The notes beneath the pieces are model-generated. The model did not search any database. It was not told the DNA's origin and saw only the letters and a program-made list of their open reading frames with translations. A program made the translations under genes and the position numbers. 21,136 nucleotides of DNA from PCC-6802 sp031388585 (GTDB taxonomy: Bacteria; Cyanobacteriota; Cyanobacteriia; Pseudanabaenales; Pseudanabaenaceae), in NCBI GenBank assembly GCA_031388585.1, contig JANMRU010000340.1, positions 1-21,136 of the forward strand, written 5' to 3'. This document shows positions 1-7,979 of this stretch, one piece after another; the first letter of the stretch is position 1; every line of letters begins with the position of its first letter.

Positions 1-26
1 CTTTCTTGAAATCATTCCACATAACA

Positions 27-896
27 TCAGTTATGAATAGTAACTTCGGGGTAGTCATCAAGCGATCGCCCTAACCAGATTTCTGAGTTATCTACCTCAG
101 AAGAACGAAAACAACGGTGGGCAAACTCGCATCTATTGCATTCCTCATTTCCTAATGGTAATTGCTCGAATCTTTCGTCTAACTGCGCTTGGGAGATCTG
201 CCCCAGAATCTTGGCTAAATCCCGCTCAGTTTTTTGGTGCTGGAGGCGATCATAACTAATTGTTACTGCCGTGGCAGTATTGGCAAACCAGTAGATAATT
301 GATAGCTGCTCGGGCGCAAAATCAGAAGTTTTCGCCAGCATGTAAAGATAGAGGCGAGTTTGCCAGTTGGCTTGCAGTTGCGTCCAGGAGAGGGGACGCT
401 GATGGGTCTTCCAATCGATAATTTGGGCAGCAGGAGTTTCGCTAGAGGTGCGATTCCCTTCGGGATGCGTCCCGCCGCTACCCATAATTAGCAAATCGTA
501 GATCGCATTGAGTACATAATCGCGATCTCCAATGCTCAGTTCATAGGTACGGCGATGCTCGCTCAGGCGATCGCCTGAGATTGTAGTGGGTGGGTTTGTC
601 TCAAATGCTAAAAGCCATTTTTCGAGATTTGCTTCACTGGCTGCCACATCTGCCACATCAAGCCCCAATTCCTTCTGCTGGATTAGTAGATGAAACTTTG
701 TACCCAGGTCTAGTTTAGATTGCACATCTGAGGCCGTAGGCAGGCTTAATTCATCTAGGAAGTAATGCTGAAACTTGCGTTGACAAGTTGTCCATACATT
801 TAAATGACGCTGCGATATCGTATTTATCGCAAGTACCCTTAACCTAGCCGATTGTTCTATATCCAACTTAAAACTCTCTGTGCTGTTAGGTGCCAT
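27..896 (-). CDS. PD-(D/E)XK family nuclease (RecB/Cas4-like) with Fe-S-type cysteines
   Basis: A 289-residue protein with the layout of the PD-(D/E)XK nuclease superfamily, RecB-C/AddB/Cas4 branch. A GxxxH-like motif ends at H69, an acidic residue lies at D134 (AIYDLL), the core metal/lysine motif IIDWK spans 159-163 (D161, K163), and QTRLY at 179-183 is the QxxxY motif. C38 near the N-terminus (TTCQRKF) plus C253, C256 and C262 (CNRCEFAHRC) match the four-cysteine 4Fe-4S clasp of AddB and Cas4. The inferred role is DNA end processing or 5'-3' exonuclease activity. No cas or helicase gene is adjacent, so a dedicated CRISPR role is not supported. Residues about 138-152 look like a repeat-derived insert (see the 456-473 repeat). 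The ATG at 896 lies about 83 nt below a good extended -10. Confidence 0.8.
   Translation of the reverse strand: MAPNSTESFKLDIEQSARLRVLAINTISQRHLNVWTTCQRKFQHYFLDELSLPTASDVQSKLDLGTKFHLLIQQKELGLDVADVAASEANLEKWLLAFETNPPTTISGDRLSEHRRTYELSIGDRDYVLNAIYDLLIMGSGGTHPEGNRTSSETPAAQIIDWKTHQRPLSWTQLQANWQTRLYLYMLAKTSDFAPEQLSIIYWFANTATAVTISYDRLQHQKTERDLAKILGQISQAQLDERFEQLPLGNEECNRCEFAHRCFRSSEVDNSEIWLGRSLDDYPEVTIHN
456..473. repeat. Short double-hairpin repeat inside the nuclease gene
   Basis: Two overlapping perfect inverted repeats, CCCTTCGGG (456-464) and GGGATGCGTCCC (462-473), lie inside the coding region. They encode a low-complexity GGTHPEGNR-like loop between the acidic residue D134 and the IIDWK motif. 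I recall similar CCCTTCGGGATGCGTCCC strings as dispersed short repeats in cyanobacterial genomes, so this looks like an in-frame repeat insertion. The insertion itself is inferred. Confidence 0.45.
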
Positions 897-978
897 GAAA
901 GTATCTAAGGTTTGCAGTCACGGGCGTCTAGCACCCTAACACAAATAACCAAAACACAATATTTAATTCTTGGCTGGA

Positions 979-984
979 ATTATA
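979..984 (-). promoter_or_regulatory. Extended -10 promoter for the PD-(D/E)XK nuclease gene
   Basis: Read on the minus strand the sequence is TGGTATAAT: a perfect TATAAT preceded by the TGn extension. It lies about 83 nt upstream of the ATG at 896. No good -35 is present, which is usual for extended -10 promoters. Prediction from sequence only. Confidence 0.5.
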
Positions 985-1015
985 CCAAATTAGAATTTTT
1001 TTTTCTGCTAAGGGA

Positions 1016-1119
1016 GGCACAGCAGATTTGACCACATCTAAACTACAGTCAAAAATGTCTAAACCACAACCCCTCACAGACAACTCCAGGTGGGGGGGTT
1101 TTTTATAGGCTGCTGTGCC
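1016..1119. repeat. 104-bp segment with 10-bp terminal inverted repeats and an internal direct repeat
   Basis: GGCACAGCAG at 1016-1025 is the exact reverse complement of CTGCTGTGCC at 1110-1119. Between them TCTAAACYACA occurs twice (1037-1047 and 1058-1068), exactly 21 bp apart. A C-run and a G-run (about 1069-1072 and 1091-1098) could pair just before a six-T run. It may be a small MITE-like element or a regulatory/attenuator structure of the downstream gene. There is no second copy in this window to settle it. Confidence 0.4.
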
Positions 1120-1165
1120 ACGCAGAGATTATCATACTTTCTCAAATAAATGAACTGTTTTACAG

Positions 1166-1171
1166 TATAAT
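1166..1171 (+). promoter_or_regulatory. -10 box of the PNPOx-family gene
   Basis: A perfect TATAAT lies 26 nt before the ATG at 1198, which would give a very short leader. No recognisable -35 hexamer is found 16-18 bp upstream. Any activator site could lie in the adjacent repeat-bearing segment. Confidence 0.45.
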
Positions 1172-1197
1172 TTCTAGGGGTAAATTCATCGGGTGAA

Positions 1198-1746
1198 ATG
1201 GCTAAGTTTTATACCCAGCTAAATCAGGAGCTGCGCGAATTTATTGAGCGGCAGCAAATATTTTTTGTAGCTAGCGCACCCCAGCAAGGACGCATCAATC
1301 TTTCCCCTAAAGGCATTGATACACTGCGATGCCAGAGCGATCGCACTTTAACCTATCTTGACTTAACAGGCAGCGGTAACGAAACTTCGGCACATGTGCA
1401 GGAAAATGGGCGGATTACGGTCATGCTTTGCAGTTTTACCGCGCAGCCACTGATCTTGCGGCTATACGGTCAGGGAACAATTTATCGACCACGCGATCCC
1501 GAATGGCAAGAACTCAATGATTGCTTTCCACCCACACCTGGTGTCCGCCAAATTGTTAGCATCGACATTGAGAGCGTGCAAACATCCTGTGGGTTTGGTG
1601 TGCCACTGTATGACTATGAAGGCGAGCGCAACACTCTTATAGACTGGGCAGAGAAAAAAGGCGATCGCGGTTTACGGGAATATTGGGAAGCGAAGAATCA
1701 ACAAAGCATTGATGGGTTGCCAACCAACTTGCTGGCTGAGTCATAA
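1198..1746 (+). CDS. Pyridoxamine 5'-phosphate oxidase-family (FMN split-barrel) protein
   Basis: A 182-residue protein of the PNPOx-like FMN-binding split-barrel superfamily, in the subgroup widespread in cyanobacteria and actinobacteria. Recognisable segments are FFVASAP (22-28), INLSPKG (33-39), LDLTGSGNETSAHV (54-67), GRITVMLCSF (71-80) and RLYGQG (88-93), which build the barrel and the phosphate/isoalloxazine edge. Members bind FMN, F420 or heme-type cofactors and reduce small substrates; the substrate cannot be told from sequence. It is not PdxH proper, because the diagnostic PdxH C-terminal substrate motif is absent. The C-terminal part (about 125-182) is acidic and helical. It converges on the oxoprolinase gene with only 27 bp between stop codons and no clear terminator. 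Confidence 0.8.
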   Translation: MAKFYTQLNQELREFIERQQIFFVASAPQQGRINLSPKGIDTLRCQSDRTLTYLDLTGSGNETSAHVQENGRITVMLCSFTAQPLILRLYGQGTIYRPRDPEWQELNDCFPPTPGVRQIVSIDIESVQTSCGFGVPLYDYEGERNTLIDWAEKKGDRGLREYWEAKNQQSIDGLPTNLLAES

Positions 1747-1773
1747 GGATTGACTAGGTAGATTTCCCGCCAA

Positions 1774-4700
1774 TCATTTAACATCACCATAACCGCCGCC
1801 GCCAGGAGTTTCGATCGCAAAAACATCCCCAGGCCGCATTTGCACCTCGGCTTTACTTCCCAAGTTCTCGATCGCTCCGTCACTCCGCTCAACATAATTC
1901 CTGCCGATCGCTCCTGCACCTCCACCATTAAGCCCAAACGGAGGTATCGTCCGATGTCCTGACAAAATTGCAGCGGTCATAGCTTCGCGAAACTGAATCC
2001 GACGGATTGTGCCATTGCCACCTTGATATTGTCCTAGACCGCCGCTATGCGATCGAATTGCAAATGATTCCACTAACACAGGAAACCGCCACTCCAATAC
2101 TTCAGGATCTGTGAGGCGCGAGTTGGTCATATGGGTTTGAATGGCATCAGTACCATCAAAATTTACGCCCGCACCCGAACCACCACTGATGGTTTCATAA
2201 TACTGGTGGCGATCGTTCCCAAAGGTGAAGTTATTCATGGTGCCTTGCGCAGCCGCCATGATACCGAGGGCCCCGTACAACGCATTGACAATCGCTTGAG
2301 ATGTTTCAACATTACCCGCCACTACTGCGGCTGGATAGTGGGGATTTAACAGACATCCCTCTGGGGCAATAATATCTAATGGTTTGAGACATCCAGCGTT
2401 CAGGGGGATTTCATCACTAACTAAGGTTCGGAAGACATATAAAACAGCGGCTTTGCAGATCGCGAGCGGTGCATTGAAGTTGTTGGGTTGCTGAGCTGAG
2501 GTGCCTGTAAAATCAATTTGAGCAGAGCGAACGTCACGATCTATTTTGATGCTGACCTGAATCTGAGCGCCATCATCGGTGGGATAAGTAAAACTACCGT
2601 CATTTAAAACTGCGATCGCCCGTCTAACTGATTCTTCGGCATTATCCTGAACATGCTGCATATAAGCTTGCACCTGCTCTAGCCCATAATCTTCCATCAT
2701 GCGATGCAGTTCTCCCTCACCTCTGCTGTTCGCGGCAATTTGAGCCTTTAGATCGGCAACATTCTGCATCGGATTTCGCGCAGGATAATTTCCCAGGGTT
2801 AACCAACCTAAAAGTTCAGCTTCGCGAAACTGTCCACGATCTACAAGTTGGTTGTTATCGAATAAAACTCCTTCTTGGTTGACGGAGACGCTGTGCGGCG
2901 GCATTGAGCCGGGAGTGATGCCACCAACATCAGCGTGATGTCCGCGTGAGGCCACGTAGAAGAGTGGGGTGAAAGTTTCTGAGTGAGGACGATCTGATGG
3001 CGAAAAAATCGGGGTAATCGCCGTAATATCCGGCAGGTGGGTGCCGCCGTTGTAAGGGTTATTAGAGATATAGACATCACCAGGTTTAAGCGTGTTGCCT
3101 TTTGCTTCAATCAGGGCGCGAATGCTCTCGCTCATAGAGCCGAGATGCACGGGAATATGTGGGGCATTGGCAACTAATTGTCCTTGTCGATCGAAAATGG
3201 CGCAGGAGAAATCGAGGCGCTCTTTGATATTGACCGAATAGCTCGTGTTTTGGAGCGTTATTCCCATTTCCTCTGCGATCGCGCGAAATAGGTTGTTAAA
3301 AATCTCTAGCTTGACTGGATCGGGCTGTGAGAATTCTAATTTCTGGCTGATAATTTCTGATTTGTGCTCTGTCGATTTCTCTCGATACAGAATCAAATGG
3401 CTTCGCGCCGTAACTTCTGCTAACCATCCAGGTTCGATCGCATTGGTTCCAGTCGATTCCACAATCAAAGCTGGGCCGGTAATGCGATCGCCTGGTTTTA
3501 AGTCTTGACGTTGGTAGATTGGTGATGTATGCCAGGTTCCTTTAGTGTAGATTCGGGTTGTAGCAACTGGTTCCAAGGGAGTGGTTCTGCCTAATGTCAG
3601 CATCGGTTCAGTGAATTCTGCAGCGTGTCCGATCGCTTCAACCGCAACTGCTGCGACAATCAGGGCTTTTTCAGACATCGCGAACCCATACTGTTGACGA
3701 TAAGATTGCTCAAATTGCGATCGCATCGTTTCAGGATCGGCGAATTCCACTACCAGAGCAGAATCGGTACCATCATAACGCAGATGGATTTTGTGCAGAA
3801 TTTCGATGCGATCGCCCCGCACACCCTGAGCAGATATTGCGGCTCGACAATCTGTTGCCAGTTCTGATAGAGCTCTCTGTAATGTCGGGATGGCATCGGC
3901 AGTTAATTCAATCTCTACGGTTTTCTCTTTGAGCGATCGCCGATCTGCACATCCAATCCCGTAGGCGGAAAGTACACTTGCTAGGGGATGAATGAAAATC
4001 TGCGTTATGCCGAGGGCTTCCGCAATTAAACAGGCGTGCTGTCCACCAGCGCCGCCAAAGCAGCAGAGCGTGTAGGTTGTAACATCATAGCCGCGTTGAA
4101 TCGAGATTTTCTTAATCGCATTAGCCATCTTGTCGATCGCGATCGTCAGAAAGCCTGAAGCTACTTGTTCGGGAGTTTCTTGTCGCCCAGTGCGATCGAT
4201 AATTTCTGCTGCCAGTGCCATAAATTTCTCTCGCACAATGGCTATATCTAGAGGCAAGTTACCTTCTATCCCAAATATAGCTGGGAAGAAATCCTCCTGA
4301 ATCTTGCCCACCAAAACATTACAGTCTGTGACGGTTAAAGCCCCATCCCGCCGATAGCACGCAGGTCCCGGATTCGCTCCAGCAGATTCTGGCCCGACTC
4401 GATAACGGTAACCATCAAAGGTAAGAATCGATCCCCCACCAGCCGCAACTGTATGAATAGACATCATCGGCGCACACAGTCTCACCCCCGCTACTTCCGT
4501 CTCCAATGTGCGTTCGTAGGTGTTGTCATTCTGGCCGTTAAAATGAGAAACATCCGTAGAAGTTCCACCCATATCAAAGCCAATAATTTTGTCAAATCCC
4601 GCAATTGCACTGGTTTTGACCGCTCCAACAATCCCGCCAGCGGGGCCAGAAAGAATGCTATCCTTACCCTGAAACTGGTGGGCATCGGTGAGTCCGCCGT

Positions 4701-5457
4701 TAGACTGCATAAACAAGAGTTTGACATCACCTAATTCTGCTGCTACTTGCTCGACATAGCGCCGCAGAATGGGAGACAGATAGGCATCCACTACTGTCGT
4801 ATCGCCGCGACGGACTAACTTGATCAGGGGACTAACTTGATGGGAAAGGGAGGTTTGACTAAAGCCAATTTCACGAGCGATCGCGGCAACCTGTAATTCG
4901 TGATTTGGGTAGCGGTAGCTGTGCAGAAAGACGATTGCGCAGGTTCGTATCCCATCGGCATAGGCATCTCGCAGCGATCGCCTCAGCACCTCATCGATCT
5001 GAACAGGTATCAACTCTTCACCTTGAGCTGAGTAGCGTTCGTCTACTTCGATGACGCGCTCATACAACATCTCAGGAAGAATAATCTGCTGTGCAAAGAT
5101 ATTGGGGCGATTTTGATAACCGATGCGCAGGGCATCGCGGAAGCCTTTGGTGATTAGTAATAGGGTGCGATCGCCTTTCCGTTCGAGCAGCGCATTCGTT
5201 GCTACCGTTGTCCCCATTTTGACTGCGGCAATGCGATCGGTGGGGATGGGAGTATCGGCGGGAACAGCTAATATATCTCGGATGCCCTGAATTGCCGCAT
5301 CACTGTAACGATCTGGATTTTCAGACAGCAGTTTGCGAACGATGATCTCACCGCTTGGACTTTGCGCCACGACATCGGTAAAAGTACCACCGCGATCAAT
5401 CCAAAACTGCCAAAGGTGGCGATCGCTGAGATTGCTAAGAAGTCCCAATTCATCCAT
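1774..5457 (-). CDS. 5-oxoprolinase / hydantoinase A-B fusion, ATP-dependent
   Basis: A 1227-residue fusion of hydantoinase A and B, the architecture of eukaryotic and bacterial 5-oxoprolinase (OPLAH, about 1290 aa in eukaryotes). The HyuA half opens with an actin-like phosphate loop, DRGGTFTD at 21-28, and has the second GFDMGGTSTDVSH motif near 292-304. The HyuB half starts near residue 712 (DPVKLEIFNNLF) and carries NNPYNGGTHLPD, RGHHADVGGITPGSMPP and the C-terminal TPGGGGYGD signature. The expected reaction is ATP-dependent opening of 5-oxo-L-proline to glutamate, clearing a glutathione-cycle or spontaneous damage product. Hydantoin or other cyclic-amide substrates are possible because the family is mixed. 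It lies 12 bp downstream of the DUF2301-type gene and is probably co-transcribed. The frame is intact with no missing motif. Confidence 0.87.
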   Translation of the reverse strand: MDELGLLSNLSDRHLWQFWIDRGGTFTDVVAQSPSGEIIVRKLLSENPDRYSDAAIQGIRDILAVPADTPIPTDRIAAVKMGTTVATNALLERKGDRTLLLITKGFRDALRIGYQNRPNIFAQQIILPEMLYERVIEVDERYSAQGEELIPVQIDEVLRRSLRDAYADGIRTCAIVFLHSYRYPNHELQVAAIAREIGFSQTSLSHQVSPLIKLVRRGDTTVVDAYLSPILRRYVEQVAAELGDVKLLFMQSNGGLTDAHQFQGKDSILSGPAGGIVGAVKTSAIAGFDKIIGFDMGGTSTDVSHFNGQNDNTYERTLETEVAGVRLCAPMMSIHTVAAGGGSILTFDGYRYRVGPESAGANPGPACYRRDGALTVTDCNVLVGKIQEDFFPAIFGIEGNLPLDIAIVREKFMALAAEIIDRTGRQETPEQVASGFLTIAIDKMANAIKKISIQRGYDVTTYTLCCFGGAGGQHACLIAEALGITQIFIHPLASVLSAYGIGCADRRSLKEKTVEIELTADAIPTLQRALSELATDCRAAISAQGVRGDRIEILHKIHLRYDGTDSALVVEFADPETMRSQFEQSYRQQYGFAMSEKALIVAAVAVEAIGHAAEFTEPMLTLGRTTPLEPVATTRIYTKGTWHTSPIYQRQDLKPGDRITGPALIVESTGTNAIEPGWLAEVTARSHLILYREKSTEHKSEIISQKLEFSQPDPVKLEIFNNLFRAIAEEMGITLQNTSYSVNIKERLDFSCAIFDRQGQLVANAPHIPVHLGSMSESIRALIEAKGNTLKPGDVYISNNPYNGGTHLPDITAITPIFSPSDRPHSETFTPLFYVASRGHHADVGGITPGSMPPHSVSVNQEGVLFDNNQLVDRGQFREAELLGWLTLGNYPARNPMQNVADLKAQIAANSRGEGELHRMMEDYGLEQVQAYMQHVQDNAEESVRRAIAVLNDGSFTYPTDDGAQIQVSIKIDRDVRSAQIDFTGTSAQQPNNFNAPLAICKAAVLYVFRTLVSDEIPLNAGCLKPLDIIAPEGCLLNPHYPAAVVAGNVETSQAIVNALYGALGIMAAAQGTMNNFTFGNDRHQYYETISGGSGAGVNFDGTDAIQTHMTNSRLTDPEVLEWRFPVLVESFAIRSHSGGLGQYQGGNGTIRRIQFREAMTAAILSGHRTIPPFGLNGGGAGAIGRNYVERSDGAIENLGSKAEVQMRPGDVFAIETPGGGGYGDVK

Positions 5458-5469
5458 TGCGATCGGGAT

Positions 5470-6153
5470 CTATGCTTCATTCGTCTGAAATTGATTTTTT
5501 TGTGCTTTTAGATAAGCGAAGACCGATTTATCGCCAATATCAGGTGGGATTGCTTGAATTACCTTGCGCAAAGCAAAGACGAAGAATAGAACAATCCAGG
5601 CTGTTAATAGCATTCGTTCCCATGCCACGGGTAGCTGGCCAATCATATGTCCTAGTAGCAGAAATGGTACGAGTACAGTTAATAGTTTCGTTTCGGTGCG
5701 ATTGAAACAAAAAGCTTCTTTGAAAAAGATGCCCGTGAGCGCGACAAAGGTAAAGCCTACGCCCAAAAGGGTGATGGGATTTTGATAAATAGCGATCGCC
5801 AATGGCTCAGGGCGATAGACAATGGCTAAAGCGATCGCGGATACACAGCCAATTGCCCAAAATGCTTGTAAGGCTTTGTGCAGAACTGCTAAATAGATAT
5901 GAATTTTGGCTAGTGCTACACCCAAGGCTAAACAAAAGATGCCATACAGCAAGCTTAGTAAGTGCATTAAGCCATTATTTACTTCGCCTGCTTGCCACAG
6001 AAATGCTATGCCACCACCGCCAAAGCAGAGTGCAGCTACCATGAGTGCCGCTCGGTAGATGACGACATCGCGGCGATCGCTATCAGTAACAGTGAACTCG
6101 CCAAACTGTCCTTGGTAGACCGTTTGTTTCATGTTTTGCTCAGATGCCATCAT
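5470..6153 (-). CDS. DUF2301-type integral membrane protein
   Basis: A 227-residue protein with a soluble N-terminus (1-30; VYQGQFGEFTVTDSDRRDV) and about six hydrophobic segments, near 31-53, 62-82, 86-113, 118-143, 155-172 and 181-197. The opening motif, the FFKEAFCF stretch at 143-150 and the length fit the cyanobacterial DUF2301 membrane family as I recall it; function is unknown. It is a plasma- or thylakoid-membrane protein by topology. Two ATGs occur in tandem at the start (6153 and 6150), so either could be used. It sits 12 bp ahead of the oxoprolinase gene and 52 bp after the thioesterase gene. Co-transcription with the oxoprolinase hints at membrane transport of, or response to, a related small molecule, but that is inference only. 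Confidence 0.72.
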   Translation of the reverse strand: MMASEQNMKQTVYQGQFGEFTVTDSDRRDVVIYRAALMVAALCFGGGGIAFLWQAGEVNNGLMHLLSLLYGIFCLALGVALAKIHIYLAVLHKALQAFWAIGCVSAIALAIVYRPEPLAIAIYQNPITLLGVGFTFVALTGIFFKEAFCFNRTETKLLTVLVPFLLLGHMIGQLPVAWERMLLTAWIVLFFVFALRKVIQAIPPDIGDKSVFAYLKAQKNQFQTNEA

Positions 6154-6205
6154 TATTAAATACCTCGAAGCAATTTTTGTTTTTAATACCGTCTGAACCT
6201 GAACC

Positions 6206-6661
6206 CTACGCAGGTTGCCAATATTGCAGCCACGTCTTAATCTCTGATGGTAGGGCTTGCTTCGATCTTGCCACAGGATCTATGCAAACGTGTCTGGTTG
6301 TAGCTTTACTTAAAACTTGGCGCGATCGCATCTGCTCAGCATCAACAATATTCTCAATGTCGTTAATGTCGTTGGCGAAAATTTTGTAGCTAATCGCAAA
6401 CTCATAATCACTAAGCTGTTGCGGCGATATCCCTATTAATAAGTGATCGCCGCAAAACATGGGACGCATAAAATCTATACTGGCATGCACGATCGGGATG
6501 ACGAGCAGACCTTGACTAAAAAAAGCTTTTAGATCGATGCTGCTCGCCGCTAGCGAAGCTTCATACGCTTCATGGCATATTGCCAAAACATTAGCAAAGT
6601 ATACTACTCCAGCCGCGTCCGTATCCCCAAAACGAACAATGCGAGTATAGATATATGGCAT
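6206..6661 (-). CDS. 1,4-dihydroxy-2-naphthoyl-CoA (DHNA-CoA) thioesterase, hotdog fold
   Basis: A 151-residue single-hotdog protein of the 4-hydroxybenzoyl-CoA thioesterase family. The signature RFGDTDAAGVVYFANVLAIC (10-29) closely matches the cyanobacterial DHNA-CoA hydrolase group (Synechocystis Slr0204 type). The expected catalytic acid is D15 in GDTDAAG. The enzyme releases DHNA from its CoA ester before prenylation in phylloquinone (vitamin K1) synthesis for photosystem I. IVHASIDFMRPMFCGD (57-72) is the second strand region typical of the family. Its ATG at 6661 lies 3 bp after the peroxiredoxin stop, so the two are almost certainly translated from one message. A broader acyl-CoA thioesterase role cannot be excluded by sequence alone. 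Confidence 0.8.
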   Translation of the reverse strand: MPYIYTRIVRFGDTDAAGVVYFANVLAICHEAYEASLAASSIDLKAFFSQGLLVIPIVHASIDFMRPMFCGDHLLIGISPQQLSDYEFAISYKIFANDINDIENIVDAEQMRSRQVLSKATTRHVCIDPVARSKQALPSEIKTWLQYWQPA

Positions 6662-6664
6662 GCA

Positions 6665-7102
6665 TTACATGCCTAGATCGGCCAGAATGTCGCTGGCGTG
6701 GGTCTCTGTTTTTACTGATGTATAAACATGAGAGATCTTGCCAGTTGGAGCGATCGTGTAGGTAATGCGCTTGGCATAGCCACCGCCATCGACATCATAG
6801 GCTTTAATGATCGAATGGTCTACGTCGGCTAGTAAAGGAAATGGCAAATTAAACTTTTCTGTAAACTTTTGGTGAGAAGACTCATCATCAGCACTGACCC
6901 CCAAGACGATGATGTCTTTCCCCTGATACTCCGCATAGGAATCGCGGAAACTGCAAGCTTCTTTAGTACAACCTGGTGTGTCATCTTTGGGGTAAAAGTA
7001 CAGGACTACTGTTTTACCAGCAAAGTTAGACAGGGAAACAGTATTACCATTTGTATCTTTAGCTGTGAAAGCTGGAGCGAGATCGCCGATAGAAAGACTC
7101 AT
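6665..7102 (-). CDS. bcp: Peroxiredoxin Q / thioredoxin-dependent thiol peroxidase (Bcp family)
   Basis: A 145-residue peroxiredoxin of the PrxQ/Bcp group. The peroxidatic cysteine is C45 in the TPGCTKEAC motif and the resolving cysteine is C50 in the same helix, the five-residue spacing that defines the atypical 2-Cys PrxQ type. FYPKDDTPGC (36-45), GVSADDESSHQKF (about 74-86) and FPLLADVD (about 93-100) complete the thioredoxin-like fold. It reduces H2O2 and organic hydroperoxides with electrons from thioredoxin. It has no signal peptide and is cytosolic. It is followed after 3 bp by the DHNA-CoA thioesterase, and the RlpA-like gene precedes it by 55 bp. The length is normal for the family. 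Confidence 0.9.
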   Translation of the reverse strand: MSLSIGDLAPAFTAKDTNGNTVSLSNFAGKTVVLYFYPKDDTPGCTKEACSFRDSYAEYQGKDIIVLGVSADDESSHQKFTEKFNLPFPLLADVDHSIIKAYDVDGGGYAKRITYTIAPTGKISHVYTSVKTETHASDILADLGM

Positions 7103-7157
7103 AAATGTACATATGCTCGGTTAACTTCCCCCAATATTAACATCTTGCACCGATCGG

Positions 7158-7979
7158 CTAATTTGCAGCGAGGATGGTAGCTTTGATCGGTACAACACCA
7201 CTGTTCTCAGAGCCGAGTTCTTTGGCTGCTGCCATCGAGAGATCTAATACGCGATCGCCTATATATGGGCCGCGATCGTTAATGCGTACGATCGTAGTCC
7301 TGCCGTTGTCTAGATTAGTTACCTGTAAGCGGGTGTTAAAAGGCAAACTTTTATGAGCTGCAGTCATCTCGTTCTGATCGAAGATTTCTCCATTAGCAGT
7401 CATCCGACCATTAAAGTAGGGGCCATACCAAGAAGCCAAGCCATCAATACCATTATCGGAGTGAGCGACTTCGTAAATTTTTCCCTGAAGCTCAAATAAA
7501 TTAAGAGGCTGTTCTCCTGTCGCAATCCGAAGATTATTTACAAGTTTAATTAGATCCGAGCCGGGATTTTTAAGTTTGCTGGGCAGCTTTACAACTTCTT
7601 TGCCGATTTTCACCATTTCTTTGCCGTTCTTTTGTAATGGCTCGATCTGACTAGGATTGAAGTTAGGCTGTTTTAGTAAAAAACTTATTCGAGCTGAAAC
7701 TATGCCTGCTTCAACAGGATTTTTCATCTTGACTATTTGTTTGTTATTTATCCAAATAGTCCACTGATTAAATGAAGGATGAGTTAGTTTTACTGAATTT
7801 TTGTTAAATATTTTTTGGGGATTAACTTTAGTCATTGCACTCGCAATCAGGCTGATGTTCCTAGCGATAATAGGTGCAGGCTTAAATAAAGAAAATGAAG
7901 AAATAGAAGAGATTGTATTAAGTTGTATTGGGAAGAGAGTGCCGATTGAGGCAACCCATATCATTGCTATCGTACCCAT
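7158..7979 (-). CDS. RlpA-family septal ring lytic transglycosylase / DPBB protein
   Basis: A 273-residue protein with a hydrophobic, uncharged N-terminal segment (about 3-20) resembling a signal peptide or anchor. A lysine-rich middle region (about 50-160) has no family I recognise. The C-terminal RlpA double-psi beta-barrel spans about 178-272. Barrel signatures are GLASWYGPYFNGRMTANGE, MTAAHKSLPF, VRINDRGPY and LDLSMAAAKELG. H209 and D235 are 26 residues apart and correspond to the His/Asp pair needed by lytic RlpA proteins, so the domain looks catalytically competent. The predicted role is periplasmic cleavage of glycan strands at septa. It lacks the C-terminal SPOR domain of E. coli RlpA, so septal targeting would have to come from the unusual middle region. 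It is first in a co-directional five-gene run. Confidence 0.83.
   Translation of the reverse strand: MGTIAMIWVASIGTLFPIQLNTISSISSFSLFKPAPIIARNISLIASAMTKVNPQKIFNKNSVKLTHPSFNQWTIWINNKQIVKMKNPVEAGIVSARISFLLKQPNFNPSQIEPLQKNGKEMVKIGKEVVKLPSKLKNPGSDLIKLVNNLRIATGEQPLNLFELQGKIYEVAHSDNGIDGLASWYGPYFNGRMTANGEIFDQNEMTAAHKSLPFNTRLQVTNLDNGRTTIVRINDRGPYIGDRVLDLSMAAAKELGSENSGVVPIKATILAAN

Larger units (their letters stand above)
897..1197. other. Divergent intergenic region between the nuclease and the PNPOx-like gene
   Basis: This 301-bp gap holds outward promoters for both neighbours, a 9-T run near 996-1004, and a 104-bp stretch (1016-1119) bounded by a 10-bp inverted repeat and carrying an 11-bp direct repeat. 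No convincing small ORF or RNA gene was seen. Confidence 0.6.

Noticed and set aside
1060..1106. Intrinsic terminator from the AACCCC...GGGGTT pairing before six T
   Set aside because: The stem is short with a long loop and lies between divergent genes, where no transcript is expected to end. It could still be part of the repeat-like segment.
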